Positions 51,522 through 59,058 of a DNA stretch of 64,000 nt are shown here, one piece after another. The notes beneath the pieces were generated by a model. The model saw only the letters and a list, made by a program, of their open reading frames with translations. It did no database searches and had not been told where the DNA came from. Each line of letters begins with the position of its first letter. The first letter of the stretch is position 1. The stretch covers positions 1-64,000 of the forward strand of contig NZ_AYMU01000001.1 of assembly GCF_000633395.1 (NCBI RefSeq), in the 5' to 3' direction. The position numbers were made by a program, and so were the translations under genes. Origin of the DNA: Pseudomonas sp. PH1b. GTDB taxonomy: Bacteria > Pseudomonadota > Gammaproteobacteria > Pseudomonadales > Pseudomonadaceae.

Positions 51522-51899
51522 TCAGGCGAGCGTTGCGCCCTGGCGCAGGCCAATGCAATTGCCCCAGGGATCCTGCACCTGGCAGATCCATTCACCGTCG
51601 CCAATGGCCATCGGTCCACGGTACAGGCGCCCGCCGAGGGCGGTCAGGTGCTGCAGTCGCGCCGGCAGGTCGGCCACTCGCCAATACACCACCGAGCCGG
51701 CCGGACCCTGGCCCACCTTGGCGTCGGCGGCGACGATCTCGATGGCAATGCCGTTAATCTGCAGGTGGCCGAAGTCATCGGGTTGGTGGACGATGCGCCG
51801 CGCCTGGGGGAACGCTTGGGCGTACCAGTCGGTGGCGGCGCGCCAGTCGGCGGCGTGGATCATCACCGCGATAATCGGCGAGTCGGGCATGGCGAACAT
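51522..51899 (-). CDS. VOC-superfamily (glyoxalase-like) protein
   Basis: A 125-aa single-chain protein with two beta-alpha-beta-beta-beta units: IIAVMIHAADWRAATDWYAQ to IEIVAA, and VVYWRVADLPARLQHLTALG to DPWGNCIGL. The end QDPWGNCIGL is typical of glyoxalase/bleomycin-resistance proteins. The start is either 51899 or 51890; neither has a strong ribosome site. Confidence 0.85.
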   Translation of the reverse strand: MFAMPDSPIIAVMIHAADWRAATDWYAQAFPQARRIVHQPDDFGHLQINGIAIEIVAADAKVGQGPAGSVVYWRVADLPARLQHLTALGGRLYRGPMAIGDGEWICQVQDPWGNCIGLRQGATLA

Positions 51900-51932
51900 T
51901 CCATTTCGGGCGGCAGCGGGGGCCGGCGGCGC

Positions 51933-53756
51933 TCAAGGTTGCCAGACACTCTTGTCACCGCTCAAGCGCCGGTCGAGAAAACACGCGGCACTGATCAGCG
52001 CCAGATGGGTCAGGGCCTGGGGCGTATTGCCCAGGTGACGGCCATGGCTGTCGAATTCCTCGGCGTATAACCCCAGGGGGTTGGCATAGCGCAGCAGTTG
52101 CTCGAACTCCAGGTGCGCCTGTTCCACGCGCCCGGCCCGGGCCAGGCACTCCACGTACCAGAAGGAGCAGGCGGCAAAGGCCCCTTCGCGGCCGGGCAGG
52201 CCGTCGATCCCGCTGTCGTCGTTGCGGTAGCGGTAGACCATGCCGTCGCGCACCAGGCTGTTCTCGATGGCGTCGAGGGTGGCCAGCCAGCGCGGGTCCT
52301 TGGCGCTGACGAAGCGCACCAGGGGCATCAGCAGCATCGAGCCGTCCAGGGCGGTACTGCCGATGTGCTGCACGAAGTGCCCCCGCTGCTCGTCCCAGAA
52401 CTGGCTCCAGATGTCGTCATAGATCGCCTGCCGGGTCTGGTCCCAGCGGGCGAAGGGGGCTGGCAGCGAACGCTTGGAGGCCAGGCGGATGGCGCGGTCC
52501 AACGCGACCCAGCACATCAGCCGCGAATGCAGGAAGTGGTGCTGTTCGCCGCGCATTTCCCAGATCCCCACGTCCTTTTGCTGCCAGGTGGCGCAGACCT
52601 GGTCCACCACCTTGATCGTGTGTTGCCAGCCTTCGTGGGAGATCGCCTCGCCGTACTTGTTGACCAGGTACACCGCGTCCAGCAGCTCGCCGAAGATGTC
52701 CAGTTGCACCTGGTCATAGGCCTGGTTGCCGATCCGCACCGGCTGCGCGCCGCCGTGACCGGACAGGTGCGGCAGCGGGCTTTCCGGCAACTCCTGGCGA
52801 CCGTCGATGCCATACAGGATATTGAGCTTCATCGGTTGCCCGTGGCAGTCGCTGACCCGTCCGCGCAGCCAGCCCATGTAGGCGTTGGCTTCAGCGACGA
52901 AGCCCAGGCGCATGAAGGCGTAGACGGTGAACGAGGCATCGCGCACCCAGGTGTAGCGGTAGTCCCAGTTGCGTTCGCCGCCGGGGCTTTCCGGCAGGCC
53001 GAAGGTGGCCGCCGCCAGGATCGAGCCGTGGCGGCGCGAGGTCAGCAGCTTCAGCGCCAGGGCCGAGCGGTTGACCATCTCCCGCCAGCGCCCGCGGTAG
53101 TTGGACTGGCCGATCCAGTCGCGCCAGAACTTCAGGGTACGGCGCAGGTGCAGGTCGCTGTCGTTGCCGGTCACCCGCGGGTCTTCCAGGCCGCCAAAGA
53201 TGAATTCGGCGCCCTGGCCCTGTTCCAGGGTGAATTGCGCCAACGCCGCGTCCCGTTCGATGTGCAGCGGTTGGCTGGCCACCAGGCGCAGGCCGGGCTG
53301 CCCCGGTGCTTCGAAGCACACCCCAGCGCCGTCGAGGCGGGCCCGGGTGGCGGCGCGGCCGTAGTCATGGCGTGGCGCGCATTGCAGGTGCAAGGTGGCG
53401 CGGCCACTGACCACCCGCACCCGACGCACCAGCAGGGGCGGCTGCTGCGGATCCTCGTCGATGGCCAGCAGGTCGGTGACTTCCACCACCGCCTCGTCCC
53501 CCAGCCAGCGGGTCTGCAGGACGTTGCTGTCGGGCAGGTAGATCTGCTGGCGCCTGGCATTGGCCAGCACCGGCGCCAGCTGGAAGATCCCGGCGGCGGG
53601 GGAATCCAGCAGCGACAGGAAGATTGACGGGCTGTCGAATTCCGGCCAGCAAAAGAAGTCGATGCTGCCCTGGTCGTCCACCAGGGCGGCGCTGCGCAGG
53701 TCGCCGATGATGCCGTGGGCATCGATCGGCCGCTGGGTCGAGTGGTGTTCAGCCAT
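51933..53756 (-). CDS. Glycoside hydrolase family 15 (glucoamylase/trehalase-like)
   Basis: A 607-aa cytoplasmic protein without signal peptide. The N-terminal beta-sandwich has the GH15 start IGDLRSAALVDDQGSIDFFC. The (alpha/alpha)6 domain has GGERNWDYRYTWVRDASFTV and KDVGIWEMRGEQHHFLHSRL (general acid Glu), and LYAEEFDSHGRHLGNTPQAL near the end (general base Glu). Bacterial relatives hydrolyse trehalose or alpha-glucosides. It overlaps the upstream dehydrogenase gene by 8 bases, so glucose release and oxidation may be coupled. Confidence 0.92.
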   Translation of the reverse strand: MAEHHSTQRPIDAHGIIGDLRSAALVDDQGSIDFFCWPEFDSPSIFLSLLDSPAAGIFQLAPVLANARRQQIYLPDSNVLQTRWLGDEAVVEVTDLLAIDEDPQQPPLLVRRVRVVSGRATLHLQCAPRHDYGRAATRARLDGAGVCFEAPGQPGLRLVASQPLHIERDAALAQFTLEQGQGAEFIFGGLEDPRVTGNDSDLHLRRTLKFWRDWIGQSNYRGRWREMVNRSALALKLLTSRRHGSILAAATFGLPESPGGERNWDYRYTWVRDASFTVYAFMRLGFVAEANAYMGWLRGRVSDCHGQPMKLNILYGIDGRQELPESPLPHLSGHGGAQPVRIGNQAYDQVQLDIFGELLDAVYLVNKYGEAISHEGWQHTIKVVDQVCATWQQKDVGIWEMRGEQHHFLHSRLMCWVALDRAIRLASKRSLPAPFARWDQTRQAIYDDIWSQFWDEQRGHFVQHIGSTALDGSMLLMPLVRFVSAKDPRWLATLDAIENSLVRDGMVYRYRNDDSGIDGLPGREGAFAACSFWYVECLARAGRVEQAHLEFEQLLRYANPLGLYAEEFDSHGRHLGNTPQALTHLALISAACFLDRRLSGDKSVWQP

Positions 53757-54549
53757 TGCCGCGAAACTCCGGATAGAGGCTCATGCCGCCGTCGATGAAC
53801 AGGGTGCTGCCGATCACGTAGTCGGAGGCATCCGAGGCCAGCCACAGCGCTGCGTTGGCCACGTCCTCGGGGTCGCCGACCCGGCCGTAGGGAATCAGCT
53901 TGAGCAGTTCCTGCTCCGCCGCGCCTTCGGTGGCGGCGCGGTTGATCGGGGTGCGGATCGCCCCGGGGGCGATGCCGTTGATGCGGATGCGCTGCTGGCT
54001 GAATTCCTGGGCCAGGGTGCGCATGAGCATTTCCACACCGCCCTTGGACGCCGCGTAGTTGACGTGACCGGCCCAGGGAATCAGCTGGTGCACCGAACTC
54101 ATGTGGATGATCTTGCCGGCCGCCCGGGACACCCCGGCACGCACGCCCTGGCGCTGGAAAATCTGCAGCGCGGCGCGGGCACAGAGAAATTGGCCGGTGA
54201 GGTTGACGTTGATCACTCGGTTCCAGTCCGCCAGGCTCAGGCTGGCCGCCGGGGCGTCTTTCTGCAGCCCCGAGTTGGCCACCAGGATATCGAGGAAGCC
54301 GAAGGCTTCGAGGGTCTTGGCGAACAGCGCCTCGACCTGCTTCTCATCGGACACGTCGCCTCCGAGGGCCATGGCCCGGCCGCCTTCGGCGTTGATCCTG
54401 GCCGCCAGTTCCTCGGCGGGGGCGGCCTGGGAATGGTAGTTGAGCACCACGCTGGCGCCGGCCGCCGCCAGGGCGATGGCGGTGGCCGCACCGATGCCGG
54501 AACTGGCGCCGGTGACCAGTGCCACTTGTTGATCGAGGGAGAGCTGCAT
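53749..54549 (-). CDS. Short-chain dehydrogenase, glucose 1-dehydrogenase-like
   Basis: A 266-aa classical SDR. The cofactor motif is VTGASSGIGAATAIALA, the NAG-type motif VANSGLQ, the catalytic Ser in IHMSSVHQLIPW and Y-x-x-x-K in VNYAASKGGVEM; IDGGMSLYPEF ends it. The closest family feel is glucose 1-dehydrogenase. The GH15 gene overlaps its end, making a two-gene operon for sugar handling (inference). Confidence 0.9.
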   Translation of the reverse strand: MQLSLDQQVALVTGASSGIGAATAIALAAAGASVVLNYHSQAAPAEELAARINAEGGRAMALGGDVSDEKQVEALFAKTLEAFGFLDILVANSGLQKDAPAASLSLADWNRVINVNLTGQFLCARAALQIFQRQGVRAGVSRAAGKIIHMSSVHQLIPWAGHVNYAASKGGVEMLMRTLAQEFSQQRIRINGIAPGAIRTPINRAATEGAAEQELLKLIPYGRVGDPEDVANAALWLASDASDYVIGSTLFIDGGMSLYPEFRGNG

Positions 54550-54569
54550 GGGGCGTTCCTTTATCAGGG

Positions 54570-55010
54570 AGCGTGTTCAGCTGACTGACAAAAGGGCCCG
54601 GGAGTTCAGCGGTTTTTTTAGGCTCAGGGGCGGGGCCACTGTTCAACTGCTGGCGAATCAGCTCGGCGCCGGCGACCTGGGTCAGCCAGGCGCCCTTGAG
54701 CGAGTAATGCTTGTGCAGGTGGGACTTGGCAACGTCGGCCAGTTGGGCCTGGTCCAGCGCGCCGGGATTCTTGAGCCTGAGCAGCTTGATGCTGGCCCGG
54801 GCGCGGGCGGCCCGGCCGAGTACCGAGCTCAGTTTGCCCCCGCTGTTGATCGCCTCGATCAGCACTGCGCCGGCATGCACGAACAGCGCCGCGTGGCTGA
54901 AGCCGGAATCGGTGGCGGACTGGATCAGGCTGCTCTACAGGGCAGCGCTGCGGCTCGGCAGAATGTCGCCTACCTGGAGTGTCGAGACATCGAACAGAAA
55001 GCAGGTGGCG
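54570..55010 (-). pseudogene. Remnant of a YiiX/NlpC-P60-like cysteine peptidase gene
   Basis: Minus-strand frame with VSTLQVGDILPSRSAAL, an in-frame TAG (54937-54935), then SSLIQSATDSGFSHAALFVH and further SSVLGRAARARASIKLLRLK, NPG and FVSQLN. The order LQVGDIL, FSHAAL, K-x-LRLKNPG and xSQL is that of papain-like YiiX/NlpC-P60 proteins. The Cys expected before SQL is Val, and the frame runs out right after. With the stop codon, lost residue and no start it looks dead. The family is assigned from motif order by eye. Confidence 0.6.
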
Positions 55011-55050
55011 GCCGGCTGAGGTGGGGGGCGGTCTAGCTGTCCATGGCGGC

Positions 55051-55677
55051 TTACCTTGTGCCAGGGAGCATTTCAGCGCAGGGCGCGGCGCTGTCGAGGC
55101 GCAGTCCCCGCAGCAGCAGTTGCAGGGCGACCAGGCTCTCTTCGAGCTTGTCTGCCGGTTGCGCGGCGTTGGCTATCCACAGGGCCGCTTCCACCAGGGC
55201 GCCGTTGATCAACCGGGCCAGGGCCTGGGGCGCTCCCGGCGCAATCACCCGGGCCTCGATCAGTTGCTCCAGCAGGGCGCACAGGGACGCGACGCATTGC
55301 TCCTCGCTGGCCTGGGCGACATCGCTCAGCACGGCCCGGGCATCCTGCAGCAGGATGCGCTGGATCTCCGGTTCCAGGGCCATCTGCAGGTAGGCCCGGC
55401 AACGTTCGCAGAAGGCCTGCCAGGGGTCTGCCACTTGGCGGGAGATCAGTGCCAGGCGCTGATCCATCTCGCCGTCGATCTGTGCCACCACGGCCGCCAG
55501 CAGGCCCTGTTTGTCTCCGAAGTGGTGATACAGCGCACCCCGGGTCAGGCCGGCCTCGGCGGTCAGGTCATCCATGGAGGTCTTGGCGTAGCCCAGGCGG
55601 GCAAAGGCCTGGCGGCCGCTGGCAATCAGCTTGGCGCGGGTGGCTTCGATCATCTCGGCTCGTGGGCGGCTGCTCAT
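55051..55677 (-). CDS. TetR-family repressor
   Basis: A 208-aa regulator. The N-terminal HTH is typical TetR: RQAFARLGYAKTSMDDLTAE and TRGALYHHFGDKQGLLAAVV. The C-terminal ligand domain is helical. It diverges from an MFS exporter gene; two near-identical 17-bp palindromes lie in the gap, one over the predicted exporter -35 box. Such pairs respond to a toxic or exported small molecule. Confidence 0.94.
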   Translation of the reverse strand: MSSRPRAEMIEATRAKLIASGRQAFARLGYAKTSMDDLTAEAGLTRGALYHHFGDKQGLLAAVVAQIDGEMDQRLALISRQVADPWQAFCERCRAYLQMALEPEIQRILLQDARAVLSDVAQASEEQCVASLCALLEQLIEARVIAPGAPQALARLINGALVEAALWIANAAQPADKLEESLVALQLLLRGLRLDSAAPCAEMLPGTR

Positions 55678-55702
55678 GGGGCGCTCTCCAGCAAATGATG
55701 GG

Positions 55703-55753
55703 TTGACATACGGAGCGTATGTTTACATGATTTTTAACATACGCGGCGTATGT
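55703..55753. promoter_or_regulatory. Twin TetR operators over the MFS promoter
   Basis: ACATACGGAGCGTATGT (55706-55722) and ACATACGCGGCGTATGT (55737-55753) are near-perfect palindromes 31 bp apart, three helical turns. TTGACA (55703-55708) with a 17-bp spacer and CATGAT (55726-55731) is the likely exporter promoter, so the first operator would block it. Confidence 0.85.
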
Positions 55754-55810
55754 ATTTCTACTGCCGGAGCATTTTGTGGCAAGTTGCAGCCCCCCAAGGA
55801 GTCGTTGTAA

Positions 55811-57016
55811 ATGGCAAACCCCTACCGTGAATTGTTCACCGCCCCGGGCAGCCGGGCGTTTGTCCTGGCCGGGATGATCGCGCGCATGCCGATCTCCATG
55901 ACCGGCATCGGCCTGATCACCATGCTCGCGCAACTGCACGGCGGTTATGCCCTGGCCGGTGGCGTGGCGGCGACCTTTGCCCTGGCCACGGCCTTTTGTG
56001 CGCCCCAGGTCTCGCGGCTGGTGGATCGATACGGCCAGGGGCGGGTGCTGCCACTGGCGGCGGGGCTGGGTGGCGGCGCACTCCTGGCCCTGCTGCTGTG
56101 CACACGGTTGCAGGCGCCGCAGTGGACGCTGTTCGTGTTTGCCGCCCTGGCCGGCTGCATGCCCAGCATGTCGGCCATGGTCCGTGCCCGCTGGACCGAG
56201 CTGTACCGCGGCCAGCCGCAACTGCAGACCGCCTATGCCCTGGAGTCGGTGCTCGACGAGGTCTGCTTCATTGTCGGCCCGCCGTTGTCGGTGGGGCTCA
56301 GCGTGGCACTGTTTCCCGAAGCCGGGCCCTTGATGGCGTTGCTGGCGCTGGTGCTTGGGGTCAGTCTGTTCGTCCTGCAGAAAGCCACCGAGCCGCCGGT
56401 GCACCCTCATGCAGAAGGGCAGGGCGGCTCGATCATCCGTTCGCTGGAGATCCGCCTGCTGGTGCTGTTGATGATAGCCATGGGCACCATTGTCGGGGTG
56501 GTCGATGTGGTCAGCGTGGCCTTCGCCCAGCAGCAGGGGCAGCCGGCGGCGGCGAGCATCGTGCTGTCGGTGTATGCCGGCGGTTCCTGCCTGGCGGGCA
56601 TCGCGTTTGGCGCGCTGAAATTCTCCATGCCCTTGCCGCGCCTGTTCATGTACGGCGGCATCGCCACCGCGGTCACCACGTTGCCGCTGTTGCTGGCGAG
56701 CAACATCCTCGGCCTGTCCCTGGCGGTGTTCGTCGCCGGGCTGTTCTTCGCCCCGACCCTGATCGTCGCCATGGCCCTGGTGGAAAGCATCGTGCCGCCG
56801 GCCAAGCTCACCGAAGGCCTGACCTGGCTGGTCACCGGCCTGAGCATCGGTGTGGCGCTGGGGGCTGCCGGCTCGGGCTTCCTGGTGGACCACTTCGGTG
56901 CCCGCAGCGGTTTCTGGCTGGCCCTGGCCGGTGGCGCGGTGGTGTTGGCTGCGGCGTTGCAGAGCTACCGGCAACTGACACCGGGGCGCTCGTCACCGGG
57001 TTCCCTGGCCGGCTAA
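55811..57016 (+). CDS. MFS exporter
   Basis: A 401-aa transporter with 12 predicted helices. The start GMIARMPISMTGIGLITMLA is that of YbjJ/YceL-like drug-exporter-type MFS proteins often found beside TetR genes. CAAGGAG lies 10 bases before ATG 55811. It is controlled by the divergent TetR gene through twin operators. The thioesterase gene follows after 54 bases and may share its transcript, so export of the NRPS product or an intermediate is possible (inference). Confidence 0.9.
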   Translation: MANPYRELFTAPGSRAFVLAGMIARMPISMTGIGLITMLAQLHGGYALAGGVAATFALATAFCAPQVSRLVDRYGQGRVLPLAAGLGGGALLALLLCTRLQAPQWTLFVFAALAGCMPSMSAMVRARWTELYRGQPQLQTAYALESVLDEVCFIVGPPLSVGLSVALFPEAGPLMALLALVLGVSLFVLQKATEPPVHPHAEGQGGSIIRSLEIRLLVLLMIAMGTIVGVVDVVSVAFAQQQGQPAAASIVLSVYAGGSCLAGIAFGALKFSMPLPRLFMYGGIATAVTTLPLLLASNILGLSLAVFVAGLFFAPTLIVAMALVESIVPPAKLTEGLTWLVTGLSIGVALGAAGSGFLVDHFGARSGFWLALAGGAVVLAAALQSYRQLTPGRSSPGSLAG

Positions 57017-57070
57017 TTTCCGTGGCCGCTCATGCGTTCTCTTAACAGTTCATTTGTTGAGGGGAGTGCC

Positions 57071-57811
57071 GTGACCAAGCTGACATTGCTGTGCCTGCCG
57101 TATTCGGGGGCCAGTGCCATGGTCTACAGCCGCTGGCGGCGCAAGCTGCCGGAATGGCTGCAGTTGCTGCCGGTGGAGTTGCCCGGGCGCGGTGCGCGTT
57201 TTGGCGAGCCGCTGCACACCGACATGCGCACCCTGGCCCTGCAACTGGCCCGCGAGGCGCTGCCCACCCTGCGTGCGCCCTATGTATTGTTCGGCCATAG
57301 CCTGGGCGCCTTGCTGGCCTGCGAGATGGCCCATGCCCTGCGTTCCCTGGGGTGTCCCGAGCCGGTGGCACTGTTTGCCTCGGGGACCGCGGCGCCAACC
57401 TTGCGCGCCGAATACGACCGGGGATTCGCCGAGCCCAAGACCGATGGTCAACTGATCGAGCAGTTGCGCACCCTCAACGGCACCAGTGAAGAAGTGCTGG
57501 CCAACCGCGAACTGATGAGCCTGACCCTGCCGGTGCTGCGTGCCGACTTCCTGTTGTGCGGGCGCTTCACCCCAGTGCAGCGGCCCTTGCTGAACTGCCC
57601 GGTGCACGTGTTCGGCGGCAAGGACGATCGCGCCACCGCCGAGCAGTTGATCGGCTGGAGCCGCGAGACCCAGGGCAGCTTCTCCGTGGACATGCTGGCT
57701 GGCGGGCATTTCTTCATCCATGAACACGAGGCCAAGGTGCTGAGCCTGATGAAGGGGCACCTGGCGGTTCATCGGCGTCGCCAGCAGCAACCGGTGGCAG
57801 CGGTTTCCTGA
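57071..57811 (+). CDS. Type II thioesterase (PvdG/GrsT-like)
   Basis: A 246-aa alpha/beta-hydrolase of the editing thioesterase type that frees stalled carrier domains of NRPSs. The nucleophile is in LFGHSLGALLACEMAHAL, the Asp in VFGGKDDRA and the His in GGHFFIHEHE. The GTG at 57071 is the natural start (MTKLTLLCLPYSGASAM, with GGGGAG before it); an ATG at 57032 would add 13 residues. Length and start resemble PvdG. The NRPS begins 1.25 kb to the right. Confidence 0.88.
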   Translation: MTKLTLLCLPYSGASAMVYSRWRRKLPEWLQLLPVELPGRGARFGEPLHTDMRTLALQLAREALPTLRAPYVLFGHSLGALLACEMAHALRSLGCPEPVALFASGTAAPTLRAEYDRGFAEPKTDGQLIEQLRTLNGTSEEVLANRELMSLTLPVLRADFLLCGRFTPVQRPLLNCPVHVFGGKDDRATAEQLIGWSRETQGSFSVDMLAGGHFFIHEHEAKVLSLMKGHLAVHRRRQQQPVAAVS

Positions 57812-57846
57812 GAGGCGGGTCGGCCCGGGATCAATCGCCGGGCTTG

Positions 57847-57876
57847 AAAGTGCGGCGCCCCTTCTGGGGCGCTTTC
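57847..57876. terminator. Bidirectional terminator between convergent genes
   Basis: GCGCCCC-TTCT-GGGGCGC (57855-57872), with an outer AAAG/CTTT pair and a short T run on both strands. It lies between the thioesterase and the convergent siderophore-interacting-protein gene. Confidence 0.6.
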
Positions 57877-57890
57877 GGCTGCAATCCCCC

Positions 57891-58859
57891 TCAGCCCAGG
57901 GAGGTGCCTTGGCGCCAGTAGCCCATCAGCGTGAGGTTGCGGCGCTCCTGGCCGCGCTCGTTGATCAGGAAGCGGCGGATCTTCATCACCGTGCCCGACT
58001 CCCCGGCCACCCAGGCATAAAAACTGTTGTCGGCCGGCTGGGCCGAGTCCCAGGGGCGCAGTTCCTCGCCTCGCTGGGAGACCTTGATCGGGCGCCGCTC
58101 GCTGTCGGGCGGTGGCAGTTCGGCCAGCTCCTGCGCCGCGTGGATCAGGGTCTCGCCATGCTGGGCGCCGAGTACGTCCCGGGGCAGCCAGTTGAGGCGA
58201 GTGTGGGGGTGGCAGCGCAAGGTCACGCAGTCGCTTTCGTAGGGCACCTCGATAAACACCTGGACGTCGGGGTAGGCCGGGTACTCCATCAACTCTTCGA
58301 GAATCCCGGCGATGGCCGGCAGGGCGGTTTCGTCGCCGATCAGCAGCACCTTGCGGATACCCGCCGGCGGCTGCCATTCATAGCCGCCCGGGTCGCCGCT
58401 GAAGGCCTTGTTCGGCACCACCATCTGCAGCCGGTCGCCGGGTTGCGCCTGGGTGGCCCAGGCCGAGGCGGGGCCGTTGACCCCGTGCAGCACGAAGTCC
58501 ACGTCCAGCTCCGCCGGCTGCATGCGCAGGGCGCGGATGGTGTAGGTGCGCATCGGCGGCTGCTGGGCGGCCGGCAGTTTGCGCCGGGCGGCGTGCCAAT
58601 CGCCTTCGACCGGCAATTGCGAGGGCGTGCCGTCGGCGCCGGGGAACAGCAGCTTGATGCGCTGGTCCGGGGCCAGGCAGCGGGCCTGGGCAATGTCGTC
58701 GCCGCCGAACACCAGGCGGACCAGGGAGGGGCTGAGGTCGATGCGTTGCTTGAGTTCGACGTTGATCACCCGGTAGCCCTTGGGCTTGGGTCTGTCGATG
58801 CCGGTCAGTTTGCGCAAGCCTTGAGTGAGGATGTCGGTCAGCGATTGTGCGGAGGACAT
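57891..58859 (-). CDS. Siderophore-interacting protein (FAD/NADPH ferric-siderophore reductase)
   Basis: A 322-aa SIP/ViuB-family reductase that releases iron from imported ferric siderophore in the cytoplasm. The FAD motif is PPMRTYTIRALR, the middle has VLHGVNGPASAWATQAQPGD, and the NAD(P) domain has VLLIGDETALPAIAGILEEL and FYAWVAGESGTVMKIRRFL. ATG 58859 is chosen over an in-frame TTG at 58877. It is divergent from the NRPS with 199 bases between. A SIP-type reductase beside a pyoverdine-like NRPS is unusual. Confidence 0.92.
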   Translation of the reverse strand: MSSAQSLTDILTQGLRKLTGIDRPKPKGYRVINVELKQRIDLSPSLVRLVFGGDDIAQARCLAPDQRIKLLFPGADGTPSQLPVEGDWHAARRKLPAAQQPPMRTYTIRALRMQPAELDVDFVLHGVNGPASAWATQAQPGDRLQMVVPNKAFSGDPGGYEWQPPAGIRKVLLIGDETALPAIAGILEELMEYPAYPDVQVFIEVPYESDCVTLRCHPHTRLNWLPRDVLGAQHGETLIHAAQELAELPPPDSERRPIKVSQRGEELRPWDSAQPADNSFYAWVAGESGTVMKIRRFLINERGQERRNLTLMGYWRQGTSLG

Positions 58860-59058
58860 GGGCGTTACCTGCTGCAAGAAGGGATAAGGAAGTAACGAAG
58901 TATCGAATGCTTGATTTACCGCGAGAGCCGCTTGCCGACTGCCCTGGGGTTGGTTGCTCCAGTGGTGCGAGGGGTTAATTTTTCGAAGCCTTCATCCGTT
59001 CCGTAGGGATGACCGAGCCAATGCTCGATACCCAACAAGTCAGTACGGATGAACCCCG
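58860..59058 (+). promoter_or_regulatory. Divergent promoter region of SIP and NRPS genes
   Basis: A TTAAT-N17-CGT arrangement (58975-58979 and 58997-58999) is a weak match to the iron-starvation (PvdS-type) box TAAAT-N16/17-CGT, 60 bases before the NRPS start. No good Fur box was seen by eye. Confidence 0.3.
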
